Notes: generated by a model from the sequence alone, not told the origin. DNA of 64,000 nucleotides from Vagococcus_D sp963518325 (GCF_963518325.1 NZ_CAUQJB010000009.1:62001-126000); one strand, 5' to 3'; shown: positions 53,076 through 61,279, numbered from the stretch's first letter. Translations and numbers: made by a program.

Positions 53076-53792
53076 ATGATGAAAAAAGTAACCTTTTTAA
53101 CAATTGTGACTTTAGTGACGTTAGGTGCAGCTACACCAGCGTTAGCGGCCACAGCTAAAAATTCAGATGCAGACATTACCTTGACAGAGGATAATCATCC
53201 AGACGGTCCTCTAAGAATTTCTAAGACGACTAATATTGAGTTTGGTGTCGATTCAATTTCAGGGTCAGATAAGTCATACTATGCTCATTATTTAGGGGAT
53301 GCTGAAAAGAATGCGGATGACAAGTATCGCCCTAACTATATGCAAGTTATTGATAATCGTGGAACCAATCAAGGATGGTCATTACAAGTTAGTAACGATG
53401 CTTTCAAGGGTAAAAATGAGAAAAATGAGGATGTCACTTTGGATAATGCCCAATTGGTCATGACATCAACTGTTACTCAAAAGAATAATGTAGATAAAGA
53501 CACTCAAGCTGTTTTAGCAAATGATGAATTGGCGGTTGATCCTGCGGGTTGGACCTATTTTGCTAATGTAAAAGTAAATAGTAGTGCTGCAACGATTGCA
53601 ACTGCTAAGGCTGGTAACGGTATGGGCGTTAATAATATTTATTTTGGAGATGTAGCGGATGCTGCTTCTACTAATGAGGACTTAGCTTCTAAAAATAGAA
53701 GCATTGAGTTACAAATACCTGGTATCTCAACTAAATCAAAAACTAAGTATACATCAACACTTACTTGGACATTGACAGATGATCCAGCATAA
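53076..53792 (+). CDS. Small WxL-domain surface protein 4d
   Basis: 238 residues from ATG-ATG after GAGGAG (either is possible; an earlier ATG at 53064 lacks a ribosome site). Signal peptide to ALA (24), strand DITLTEDN, PLRISKTTNIEFG, WxL blocks IDNRGTNQGWSL (Trp101) and LTWTLTDDPA (Trp231). Linker-free; next of kin to 4c. Confidence 0.87.
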   Translation: MMKKVTFLTIVTLVTLGAATPALAATAKNSDADITLTEDNHPDGPLRISKTTNIEFGVDSISGSDKSYYAHYLGDAEKNADDKYRPNYMQVIDNRGTNQGWSLQVSNDAFKGKNEKNEDVTLDNAQLVMTSTVTQKNNVDKDTQAVLANDELAVDPAGWTYFANVKVNSSAATIATAKAGNGMGVNNIYFGDVADAASTNEDLASKNRSIELQIPGISTKSKTKYTSTLTWTLTDDPA

Positions 53793-53809
53793 AAAGGAGA
53801 AACATTAGA

Positions 53810-54499
53810 ATGAAAAAATCACTAAAAGCAACATTGTTAACCTCATTACTATGTTCAACTTTAATTGCGCCAACTGCTTTTGCAGCAAATCCTGGCGAAG
53901 CTGAATCAGCAGGGAAAGTAACATTTAAGAATGAAGCTAATCCGTTGAGAGTTGAATCTGCAACAGATATCATTTTTGGCGAAGTAGAAATTAGTGGTGA
54001 TACTAAACCGTATAACGCTCTTTACCAAGAGACAGATAAGTTTACGGAATTTGGTGGGACAGAAAAATTTGCGCCGCTGAATGTTACAACAGTAGACAGT
54101 CGTGGAACTAACGCTGGTTGGAAATTACAAGTGAAGATGGATGGTCAATTCAAAACAGCTGACAATGATTTATTACATGCAAGTTTGAAGTTGGAGCCAA
54201 CGTCCTCAGCTACAAGCAAAGATGAGGGCCTTAAACGGGGTGTGCCCTCTGTCTTAGGTGTCGCGACAGAGTTAACACCTGGTGGAAGCAATGCCATGAT
54301 GATGAATGCCAAAGCAAATGAAGGAATCGGCACATGGACGACATTTTTTGGTGAGTTACAAGATGACACTCAAGGCGGTAAACGTCAAAATGATAAAGTT
54401 CAATTGACTGTTTTCGGTGGTAATAATGGTCAACCGATTAAAGAAAATAAAGAGTATTCGACAACAGTTACTTGGTCACTGTTAAATACAGGTGATTAA
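53810..54499 (+). CDS. Small WxL-domain surface protein 4e
   Basis: 229 residues, signal peptide to AFA (25), strand KVTFKNEA, then NPLRVESATDIIFG with no linker; WxL blocks VDSRGTNAGWKL (Trp104) and VTWSLLNTGD (Trp222). AAAGGAG before ATG. Third member of the linker-free trio. Confidence 0.87.
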   Translation: MKKSLKATLLTSLLCSTLIAPTAFAANPGEAESAGKVTFKNEANPLRVESATDIIFGEVEISGDTKPYNALYQETDKFTEFGGTEKFAPLNVTTVDSRGTNAGWKLQVKMDGQFKTADNDLLHASLKLEPTSSATSKDEGLKRGVPSVLGVATELTPGGSNAMMMNAKANEGIGTWTTFFGELQDDTQGGKRQNDKVQLTVFGGNNGQPIKENKEYSTTVTWSLLNTGD

Positions 54500-54538
54500 T
54501 TATATAAGCTTTTAAGGGATGAAAGGAAGATAAACGAG

Positions 54539-55354
54539 ATGAAAATGAAAAAAATTATGACAACAACAGTATTATCAGTATTAGCATTGGGGTTAATGGC
54601 TCCTGCAGCATTAGCAGAATCAACAACTTCTAAGGGGAAGGTTCAATTTATTAATGATCCAAATGGTGATAAACCAACACCGGTCGATCCAACTAAACCA
54701 ACTCCAGAACCAATTGAAGTAGATCCAGAGCGACCTGGCACGGATGGTTACTTGCGTTTTGACCGTGTTCCTCAATTTGATTTTGGGCAAGTAATATTAA
54801 CCAACGCGGCAGTTGATGCACCTGTATTGCATGATGTATTTAAAACTTCAGCGACAGAAACTTTTTATGCAGCGCCAACAGTTGAAGTTACAGATAAGCG
54901 TGGTTCTAATGCTGGTTGGACAACGTCTGTTAAGGCTGGACCTTTCGAGTTAGTTAAAGCTGGTGATGAAGGTAAGCTTGTTCCTGAAATTGAAGCGGGT
55001 AAAGACTTAGTAGGGGCAAAGATAACCATTAAAGCAGGTCATGCGAATGTTCATTCTAAAGATGGAAGTGTGACACAAGCTTCTGCACCGGATATTTTTG
55101 CAGACTTTGATTTAACGGCTAATGACTATACGTTTGCATCTGCAAAGGTTGGAAATGGAATGGGTCAATGGTCAATTGCGTTCCACGAAAATGATGCGCA
55201 AACAACCGGAGATATTGGTTATCCAAATAAACATACAACTCAAGGGACAGAAGGGGCTGTTCGTTTAACTGTTCCTGAATCATCTCAAAAACTAGTCGAT
55301 CGTACGTATCGTTCAGTTCTTACATGGACAATTTCTGACGAACCAGGCAAATAG
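54539..55354 (+). CDS. Small WxL-like protein 4f with altered first motif
   Basis: 271 residues, signal peptide to ALA (26), strand KVQFINDP, long Pro/Thr/Asp linker (about 40-68), then VTDKRGSNAGWTT, in which the first WxL is WTT (Trp127), and LTWTISDEPGK (Trp263, WTI). AAAGGAAG site. The rest of the fold is ordinary. Confidence 0.85.
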   Translation: MKMKKIMTTTVLSVLALGLMAPAALAESTTSKGKVQFINDPNGDKPTPVDPTKPTPEPIEVDPERPGTDGYLRFDRVPQFDFGQVILTNAAVDAPVLHDVFKTSATETFYAAPTVEVTDKRGSNAGWTTSVKAGPFELVKAGDEGKLVPEIEAGKDLVGAKITIKAGHANVHSKDGSVTQASAPDIFADFDLTANDYTFASAKVGNGMGQWSIAFHENDAQTTGDIGYPNKHTTQGTEGAVRLTVPESSQKLVDRTYRSVLTWTISDEPGK

Positions 55355-55392
55355 TTAACTAAAAAAATATGAATTTAAGAGGAGAATCACAC

Positions 55393-56208
55393 ATGAAAAA
55401 GAAATTAATGTCATCAGCAATTTTAGGTTTAGGTTTTATGTTAGTAGCACCAGCGGCTTTAGCAGCAGATACACAGGGGAAAATTGAATTTGGGATTAAA
55501 ACAGACCCAGGTACAGACGTCATCCTTCCGGATACCAATCCTCCAGTGGTTGTTACTCCAGATCCAGGAACAACTGTCACACCTGGTCCAATAGCAGACG
55601 GTTTAAATTTCTCTGTTCCACATCTAGACTTTGGTACTCGTGAAATTTTGATGGAAGATAAAACTTATAATCCAAAAGCTCTAAAATATACTGAAAAAGA
55701 TAATGCCTCAGAAGAATATTACTTACCACCAACTGTAATTGTTCGTGATTTACGTGGTAAGACAGACGGTGAGTGGGATATCAAAGTATCAGCAGGTGAA
55801 TTTATTAAGGCTGGAACATCAGGTGCTACTGCTAAAACAATTCAAGGTGCTCAGTTAACATTTGTATCACCTAGAGTTTTTAGTAACAAAGAAAGAGATC
55901 CAGGTTCGCAAGAAGTTACTACTGTTCCAGCATCAGGGTTTACTTTTACTGCACCAATTGTATTAACTAATGCCCCAGCAGATCTTATTTCAGCAACTGG
56001 TGGAGCTGGTAACATGCAAACGACTTATATGCTTGATAAAGAAAGCAAATATGAAGTTACACCACAAGGGTCTGATTTAGTTTTCAAATCCAACTTAACT
56101 GCAACAAGTGAAGTCAAAGGAATTGATTTGAAAATTCCTGGTGGAGCCGCAATTGACAATGCTGTATACTCTGCTGATATTACATGGACAATGACAACTG
56201 CGCCATAA
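55393..56208 (+). CDS. Small WxL-like protein 4g with altered motifs
   Basis: 271 residues from the ATG after AAGAGGAG (an ATG 24 nt earlier overlaps that site). Signal peptide to ALA (24), strand KIEFGIKT, linker rich in Pro/Val/Thr, first motif GEWDI (Trp128, WDI) and last ITWTMTTAP (Trp265, WTM). Shares the layout LPPTVIVRDLRG and SFVxPRVFxx with 4h; the two are a recent pair. Confidence 0.85.
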   Translation: MKKKLMSSAILGLGFMLVAPAALAADTQGKIEFGIKTDPGTDVILPDTNPPVVVTPDPGTTVTPGPIADGLNFSVPHLDFGTREILMEDKTYNPKALKYTEKDNASEEYYLPPTVIVRDLRGKTDGEWDIKVSAGEFIKAGTSGATAKTIQGAQLTFVSPRVFSNKERDPGSQEVTTVPASGFTFTAPIVLTNAPADLISATGGAGNMQTTYMLDKESKYEVTPQGSDLVFKSNLTATSEVKGIDLKIPGGAAIDNAVYSADITWTMTTAP

Positions 56209-56241
56209 CAAAACTAATTAATGTAAATGAGGATGAGATGA

Positions 56242-57051
56242 ATGAAAAAAGTATTGTTATCAACATTATTAGCAACATTAGCTTTAGGCTTAGTTGCACC
56301 GGCTGCTTTAGCAGTAGATAAAAATACAGATGGTGTGATTAAATTTGAACCAGAAAGTGTTAATGATATTATTTTACCAGAAACGGAGCCACCAATCGTG
56401 GTAACTCCTCCAACTGGTAGTGAGACAGAAGAATTTGAAGCTGGTTTAAATATGACTGTACCTGGTTTAGATTTTGGAACTGTCAAGATGAAAATGACAG
56501 ATGCTGAATATAATCCATTACCACAGGAGTACACTAATAAAGAGACGCCCGCAACTAAATATACTTTACCACCAATGGCAATTATTCGTGATGCTCGTGG
56601 TCTAGCTGCTGGAACAGGTAGTTGGTCATTAAAGGTCTCTGCTGGTCAGTTTAAAGATGATGCAAAGAGTGTTGATTTGGGAGCATCCACGTTGTCATTT
56701 GTTAAACCGAGAGTGTTTAATAGTATGCGTGCGGTACCTGGTCAAGAAGTAACGGCTTTAGGTTTACCTAATATTACATTCACTAAGACATCAGTTAATG
56801 TTTCTAGTGGATCACAATTGATTTTATCTTCAAAAGATGGCGCAGCTGTTGGTCAAACAACATACATGCTAGATGAAGAAGCTAAATATGTTATCCAAAA
56901 TCCAGGTGCCACTGGTCAAGCGGTAACAAATCTTGACGCAAATACGCCAATTAAAGGTGTAACTTTAAAAGTACCGGGTAGCGTGGACAAAGATAAAACA
57001 GCAACATATAAGTCAGTACTCACTTGGACGTTATCCAATACTGCTGATTAA
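56242..57051 (+). CDS. Small WxL-domain surface protein 4h
   Basis: 269 residues, signal peptide to ALA (24), strand VIKFEPES, linker ILPETEPPIVVTPP, motifs GSWSL (Trp128) and LTWTLSNTAD (Trp262). Paralogue of 4g in all regions, including GQTTYMLDEEAKY/MQTTYMLDKESKY, but with orthodox WxL motifs. Last of the eight; a strong terminator follows. Confidence 0.87.
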   Translation: MKKVLLSTLLATLALGLVAPAALAVDKNTDGVIKFEPESVNDIILPETEPPIVVTPPTGSETEEFEAGLNMTVPGLDFGTVKMKMTDAEYNPLPQEYTNKETPATKYTLPPMAIIRDARGLAAGTGSWSLKVSAGQFKDDAKSVDLGASTLSFVKPRVFNSMRAVPGQEVTALGLPNITFTKTSVNVSSGSQLILSSKDGAAVGQTTYMLDEEAKYVIQNPGATGQAVTNLDANTPIKGVTLKVPGSVDKDKTATYKSVLTWTLSNTAD

Positions 57052-57053
57052 TA

Positions 57054-57093
57054 ATAAAATAAAAAAGAGCGTAACTGCTCTTTTTTATTTTGT
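57054..57093 (+). terminator. Terminator after the eight-WxL block
   Basis: AAAAAAGAGC (57061-57070) pairs with GCTCTTTTTT (57077-57086), extended by flanking A/T pairs; T run follows. Symmetric, so it could work from both sides. Confidence 0.85.
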
Positions 57094-57147
57094 TTTACAA
57101 ACAAATATTTCAATTGTTATTAATCTTAAAACTTCCGATATTTCTGG

Positions 57148-57253
57148 TTGATTGCCGTTCGAAAAAGAGATATAATAAAAAGGTGAGTTTCGTTCGATAA
57201 TGCAGATATAAATAAAAGTTCGGCATGACTTACGTTCGAAAAAGAGTTATAAT
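57148..57253 (+). promoter_or_regulatory. Tandem promoters with GTTCG in the spacer (sites K1, K2)
   Basis: P1: TTGATT (57148-57153), 17 nt, TATAAT (57171-57176). P2: ATGACT (57225-57230), 17 nt, TATAAT (57248-57253). In both, GTTCGAAAAAGAG starts 3 nt after the -35, and the 20 bases GTTC to -10 differ at one position (57157-57176, 57234-57253). Two further GTTC (57192, 57218) lie between. This is the clearest copy of the element within ordinary sigma-A promoters. Confidence 0.68.
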
Positions 57254-57379
57254 TGATACAGGATAATAGTTAATCTTGCAACATTTTATATCGGGGATAG
57301 TAAACAGGAGGTTGATTAAGACCGTTGTTTGTTATGGGATACTAGTTCATAAATGTAGCATATAATTTAGGAGGATGAC

Positions 57380-58534
57380 ATGAGTAAAAAAGCAATCAAT
57401 CAAGTAAAAGTGCTAATCGGTATCTTTTTACTAACAATGGGATTATCGGGAGCAAAGGTATTTGCTGCTGATGATGAAAAAGGAAATAAGTCTAACGTTG
57501 GGGTTAGTGCTGTGATTCCAGATAATCAAATTGATAAGGAAAAAACCTATTTTGATTTATTAATGAAACCTGGTCAGGAGCAAGAATTGGACGTCAATTT
57601 AAGTAACTCATCTGATGAAGAGATTACTGTAGAAGTCACAGCCAATTCAGCTTTTACTAATGACAATGGTGTCATTGATTATAGTCCAGTTAAGATGGAT
57701 CCAGATCCGACGTTAAAGTATCCTTTTTCAACTATTAGTGAAACGCCTAAAGAAGTAGTAGTGCCGGCTCAGTCAAAAGTAGTGGCGAAAGTCAAAATCA
57801 AAATGCCAGCAGAATCATTTGTCGGTGTATTAGCTGGCGGAATTCATGTGACAGAGAAAGACAAAGCGGATAAAAAAGAAGATGGCGGCGGCGGTGTTCA
57901 AATAAAGAACAAATTTGTTTACGTAGTGGGTGTGCAATTACGTACGGAAGAAAGTCTTGATGGTCTTAAGGGCGATTTAGCTTTGGACAAAAAGAAAATC
58001 ATTCCAACACAAGTTAATTATCGTAACTATTTAGGGATCAATTTACAAAATACGCAACCAGTATATATTCGAGACTTAGAAGTGGATGCGAAAATCTACC
58101 GAGGAAATAGTGATGAAGTACTCCATGAAACCAAAACACAAAACATGAAGATGGCTCCTAATTCTAACTTCAATTACGGTGTAGATTGGGAAAACAAGCC
58201 GTTCCAAGGTGGTAATTATAAGGCGGTAGTCACTGCTAAGTCGATTGACTATGGCGAAGAGTGGAGTTGGACGGAAGAGTTTACAATCGATGCTGATTTA
58301 GCGAAAAAGTTAAATGAACAAGCCGTTGAACTAGATAAGGACAATACTCAACTAATCATTATGATTGCCGCAGGTTTAGGCGCTTTATTATTGATTATCA
58401 TCATTTTGATTATTGTATTAAACAATCGTAGACAGGCAAAAAAACGCAAAGCTAGAAACGCAAGAAAAAGAAAGTCATCGTCTTCAAAATCAGGTAGCTC
58501 CAAATCATCTAGCAGTCGAAAATCTCGCAAATAA
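57380..58534 (+). CDS. DUF916/DUF3324 WxL-interacting protein 4-2
   Basis: 384 residues: signal peptide to about residue 29 (VFA|AD), VIPDNQIDKEKTYFDLLMKPGQEQ, LAGGIHV, MAPNSNFNYGV, membrane span (about 322-346) and the longest basic tail of the set (Arg/Lys followed by Ser/Lys repeats, about 35 residues). AGGAGG 5 nt before ATG. It has its own twin promoters, so it is expressed apart from the WxL block. Confidence 0.88.
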   Translation: MSKKAINQVKVLIGIFLLTMGLSGAKVFAADDEKGNKSNVGVSAVIPDNQIDKEKTYFDLLMKPGQEQELDVNLSNSSDEEITVEVTANSAFTNDNGVIDYSPVKMDPDPTLKYPFSTISETPKEVVVPAQSKVVAKVKIKMPAESFVGVLAGGIHVTEKDKADKKEDGGGGVQIKNKFVYVVGVQLRTEESLDGLKGDLALDKKKIIPTQVNYRNYLGINLQNTQPVYIRDLEVDAKIYRGNSDEVLHETKTQNMKMAPNSNFNYGVDWENKPFQGGNYKAVVTAKSIDYGEEWSWTEEFTIDADLAKKLNEQAVELDKDNTQLIIMIAAGLGALLLIIIILIIVLNNRRQAKKRKARNARKRKSSSSKSGSSKSSSSRKSRK

Positions 58535-58562
58535 TACATGCAATGGAAGGTGATTAAGCAGA

Positions 58563-59267
58563 ATGGATAAGTTAACCGATAAGCAGCAAGAAGTAGTTGA
58601 AACATCTCAGGAGAAAGCTAGAGACTCCCAAGAAGATTATCAACCAGAGATAGAAACCTTGGTAGAAGATACCGATCTTTTGACATCTGATAGTGATGAG
58701 GACGAAGAAGAACAGGGGCGTTCTTATTTATTGATGGCACTTTGTGGCGCTGTCGTGGTTCTTTTGGTAGGCATTGGCTTACTTTTTTATCGTTATTATC
58801 CGTTGAATTCAAAAATTGCAGGGACTTGGACTGGGGAAGCAGTCGGGGCGCAATATAAAGTTGAAAATACAAAAGATAGTTCCACTTTTACTATGTTAAA
58901 TACAAATGGCACTAACGGAATGGACATGGTCTTCCAAAGTAAGTTAACGAAAGAGGCAGCTAATGAGTATTTTGTGAAAGATACGAAGGTGTTTCTAAAG
59001 TTAAGTTATGAAGCACTTGGTGAAGAAACCATACAGAGTTTTGCTGCTAATAAAGAGATGTTTAAAGTGGTTTTAGATGACAAAAAAACGATGCTCTTAG
59101 CCTATACAAAAGATGGGCTGGCGTATTCCTTTGGCGATAAAGATTTAAACACGTTATTTAAATATGTCTTAAGAGATTTTAAGTGGTCTAAAATGGGTGG
59201 TGACACCTTGAACTTGCGAAATGACTTATTTGCCAGCGGTGGTATTTCATTTAAACGTGAGAAGTAA
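58563..59267 (+). CDS. Single-TM protein with outer beta-domain, unknown function
   Basis: 234 residues: 50 very acidic cytoplasmic residues, one span (about 55-77), and an outer domain of about 150 residues beginning IAGTWTGE, which looks like a lipocalin-like or related beta-barrel fold. No family named with confidence. Starts 28 nt after the DUF916 gene and ends before a terminator, so it is the DUF916 partner in this transcript. Orientation: acidic inside, unlike the basic tails of its neighbours. Confidence 0.6.
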   Translation: MDKLTDKQQEVVETSQEKARDSQEDYQPEIETLVEDTDLLTSDSDEDEEEQGRSYLLMALCGAVVVLLVGIGLLFYRYYPLNSKIAGTWTGEAVGAQYKVENTKDSSTFTMLNTNGTNGMDMVFQSKLTKEAANEYFVKDTKVFLKLSYEALGEETIQSFAANKEMFKVVLDDKKTMLLAYTKDGLAYSFGDKDLNTLFKYVLRDFKWSKMGGDTLNLRNDLFASGGISFKREK

Positions 59268-59288
59268 TAATGACGTAAGCCTTTAAAG

Positions 59289-59321
59289 CAGTAGCAGCTG
59301 ATAGTTGTTGCTGTTTTTTTA
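59289..59321 (+). terminator. Terminator after the single-TM gene
   Basis: CAGTAGCA (59289-59296) pairs with TGTTGCTG (59306-59313), two G-U pairs, then seven T. Confidence 0.75.
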
Positions 59322-59354
59322 TTACCATTTATAGAATAAAGGGTTGTTATTTGG

Positions 59355-59394
59355 TATAATTTAGTAGACAGTTCAATAAAGAAATTAAGTGAAT
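59355..59394 (+). promoter_or_regulatory. -10 and GTTC-N16-GAAT element (site L)
   Basis: TATAAT (59355-59360) is followed by GTTC (59371-59374), 16 nt, GAAT (59391-59394) and an overlapping GAAC (59395). Here the element would lie at or after the transcription start; it may be a chance match. Confidence 0.35.
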
Positions 59395-59428
59395 GAACAA
59401 AATTCAAAAGTAAGTAGGCGATATATAA

Positions 59429-59635
59429 GTGAGTACACAACTATTGATGATTGTATTAATAATTTTAGCAGTAATGAATTTGGGCTCATTAATTGGAGTG
59501 ATTTTAATTGCCAAGCAAAGGATTCAGTTGCAAGGCCAGATTGATGAGCTAAAATTGGCAACTGAAAAAAAATCTACTAAGGGCAAGTCCAAAAAATCAA
59601 GTAAACGAAAAAAGAAAAGGAAAAGTCGTGATTAG
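59429..59635 (+). CDS. Small membrane protein with basic tail
   Basis: 68 residues from GTG: one span (about 5-28), a short helix, then a Lys/Arg/Ser tail (KSKKSSKRKKKRKSRD) like the cytoplasmic ends of the DUF916 proteins. Ribosome site weak (AGTAGG, long spacer). Two nucleotides separate it from the next gene. Possibly a small subunit of the WxL membrane complex; inferred from context. Confidence 0.55.
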   Translation: MSTQLLMIVLIILAVMNLGSLIGVILIAKQRIQLQGQIDELKLATEKKSTKGKSKKSSKRKKKRKSRD

Positions 59636-59637
59636 AG

Positions 59638-60498
59638 ATGGATGGATTGGTAATAATTTTAGGTGGAGTCTTTGGACTGTTGTTGTTACTGTTTTTAGTT
59701 CATTTATCTGCTGTTATTCGTTTAGCTAAACCTAAAAAGCGCCATGAAATGGGGCTGGATAGTTGTATCGATAAACGCCAGAAGGCTAATAAACGTAATA
59801 ATTTGTTAGGCACATTAGTTATAATATCGGCAGTAGCAGTCCTTAGCTGTGGGTATTATGGTTTATTTACCGAAGGAATCAACGCAACTGACAGTAAGCA
59901 AGTGGAAACTAAACCAAAGACCAAGAACAAAACGATGATTAGTACTAATCAAAGCACTAGTCAGTCCAGCAGTGTGGAAAAAGAGTCCAAGGAAGAAACA
60001 AAGACCATCGAGTCTACTAAGCTAGCAAAAGAGCAAGCTGAAAAGGAAGCCGCTGAGGCGCAGAAAGCAGAAGCTAAGAAGCAAGAAGATGCCAAAAAAC
60101 AAGAAGAAGCGAAAGCAGCAGAAGAAACGAAACAACAGGCGGCTGAAGAAGCAGAAGGTGACGGCCTACCAATTAGCCTTGAAGGCAGCTTTGAGACCAA
60201 TGCAGAAGGGGTGGCAGCTGTTACGGGTAAAGCAAAGGGTGGTATTAAGAAACTGAGTGTGACTAATTCTCTTAATGATCAGGAACAAGTGATTGAGGTC
60301 AGTGGTGATGGGACCTTCAGTTTTGATTACACCATGACGGATCCGATGGCTACGGTAATTTTATTTGTCTGTGATGCTAGCCAAGTTGGGAGCATTGCTC
60401 AAGAAGATCGTCAGCAGACGTCAATCAATGCGAATTCAGATTTTATGATGGCATATCAGGAGCAACAAAATGCAAAGAATGAGCAGGAATATGAGTAG
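59638..60498 (+). CDS. Two-TM protein with coiled coil, unknown function
   Basis: 286 residues: span about 3-26, basic loop, span about 57-78, then a Ser/Thr stretch, an Ala/Glu/Lys coiled coil (about 115-172) and a C-terminal domain (PISLEGSFETNAEG...). The topology matches the two-TM proteins of clusters 2 and 3, with a longer outer part. No family recognised. It closes cluster 4, as those do around the signal-peptidase-like genes; no such gene is present here. Confidence 0.6.
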   Translation: MDGLVIILGGVFGLLLLLFLVHLSAVIRLAKPKKRHEMGLDSCIDKRQKANKRNNLLGTLVIISAVAVLSCGYYGLFTEGINATDSKQVETKPKTKNKTMISTNQSTSQSSSVEKESKEETKTIESTKLAKEQAEKEAAEAQKAEAKKQEDAKKQEEAKAAEETKQQAAEEAEGDGLPISLEGSFETNAEGVAAVTGKAKGGIKKLSVTNSLNDQEQVIEVSGDGTFSFDYTMTDPMATVILFVCDASQVGSIAQEDRQQTSINANSDFMMAYQEQQNAKNEQEYE

Positions 60499-60590
60499 GC
60501 CACGATTGTCAACAGTCCCCAAAAATAGGTTCTTGGTTGAGTGAAGTATTTACTCAAGTCTTAATCCTCACGATTTATCACGGTCTAGCG

Positions 60591-60596
60591 TATAAT
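60591..60596 (+). promoter_or_regulatory. -10 element of the glutathione peroxidase gene
   Basis: TATAAT, 50 nt before the gene; -35 not obvious. Confidence 0.4.
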
Positions 60597-60646
60597 AATA
60601 GGTAGAGCTATTCTGCTAGGCAAACAATTGAAGGAGGACAATCGAG

Positions 60647-61123
60647 ATGACAATTTATGACTATACAGCAACCTTAGAAAACGGTGACACATATACCTTA
60701 GATAAATACAAAGGACAAATCTTAATCGTAGTTAATACAGCCACCAAGTGTGGTTTGGCTCCTCAGTTTGAAGAGTTGGAAAAGATTTACGAAACTTACC
60801 ATGATCAAGGATTGGAAATTTTAGGATTTCCTTCCAATCAATTTAAACAAGAGCTAAGCACTAGCGAAGAAGCCGGTGAAGCTTGTCGAATGACTTATGG
60901 CGTGACCTTTCCGATGCATGCTATCTCAAAATTAAGCGGGGAGGATGCGAATCCGATTTTCACTTATTTAGTGGACAATACCACCGGTGTTTTGGGGAGT
61001 AAAATCAAATGGAATTTTACCAAGTTTTTAATTGATCAAGAAGGAAATGTTGTGAAGCGTTATGCGCCAAAAGACAGTCCGAAGAAAATGATTGCCGATA
61101 TAGAGTCGCTTTTGGCAAATTAA
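60647..61123 (+). CDS. Glutathione peroxidase-like thiol peroxidase
   Basis: 158 residues, usual length for bacterial GPx. Catalytic Cys35 in NTATKCGLAPQF, the Gln of FPSNQFKQE and the Trp-Asn of KWNFTKFL complete the active site. Reduces hydroperoxides; bacterial members mostly use thioredoxin as donor. AGGAGG precedes the ATG. Monocistronic with its own terminator, outside the WxL region. Confidence 0.92.
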   Translation: MTIYDYTATLENGDTYTLDKYKGQILIVVNTATKCGLAPQFEELEKIYETYHDQGLEILGFPSNQFKQELSTSEEAGEACRMTYGVTFPMHAISKLSGEDANPIFTYLVDNTTGVLGSKIKWNFTKFLIDQEGNVVKRYAPKDSPKKMIADIESLLAN

Positions 61124-61134
61124 GAGTATTATAG

Positions 61135-61170
61135 GAGTTGTTGCTTAATTAGGCGATAGCTCTTTTTTTT
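61135..61170 (+). terminator. Terminator of the glutathione peroxidase gene
   Basis: GAGTTGTTGC (from 61135) pairs with GCGATAGCTC through several G-U pairs, followed by eight T (61163-61170). Confidence 0.75.
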
Positions 61171-61216
61171 ATGAGCAAGACACTTTATACTGACCTAATG
61201 CCCATAAGTATTTTTT

Positions 61217-61236
61217 ATTGTTGAAAAGGAAACAAT
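61217..61236. promoter_or_regulatory. MarR operator upstream of the marR-type gene
   Basis: ATTGTTgaaaaggaAACAAT, 43 nt before the start codon; the same 20-bp pattern recurs before the MFS gene, so this is probable autoregulation. Confidence 0.65.
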
Positions 61237-61279
61237 CAATCAGTATAATATGGGTAAGTAGGAACATAGGAGGACAGGC

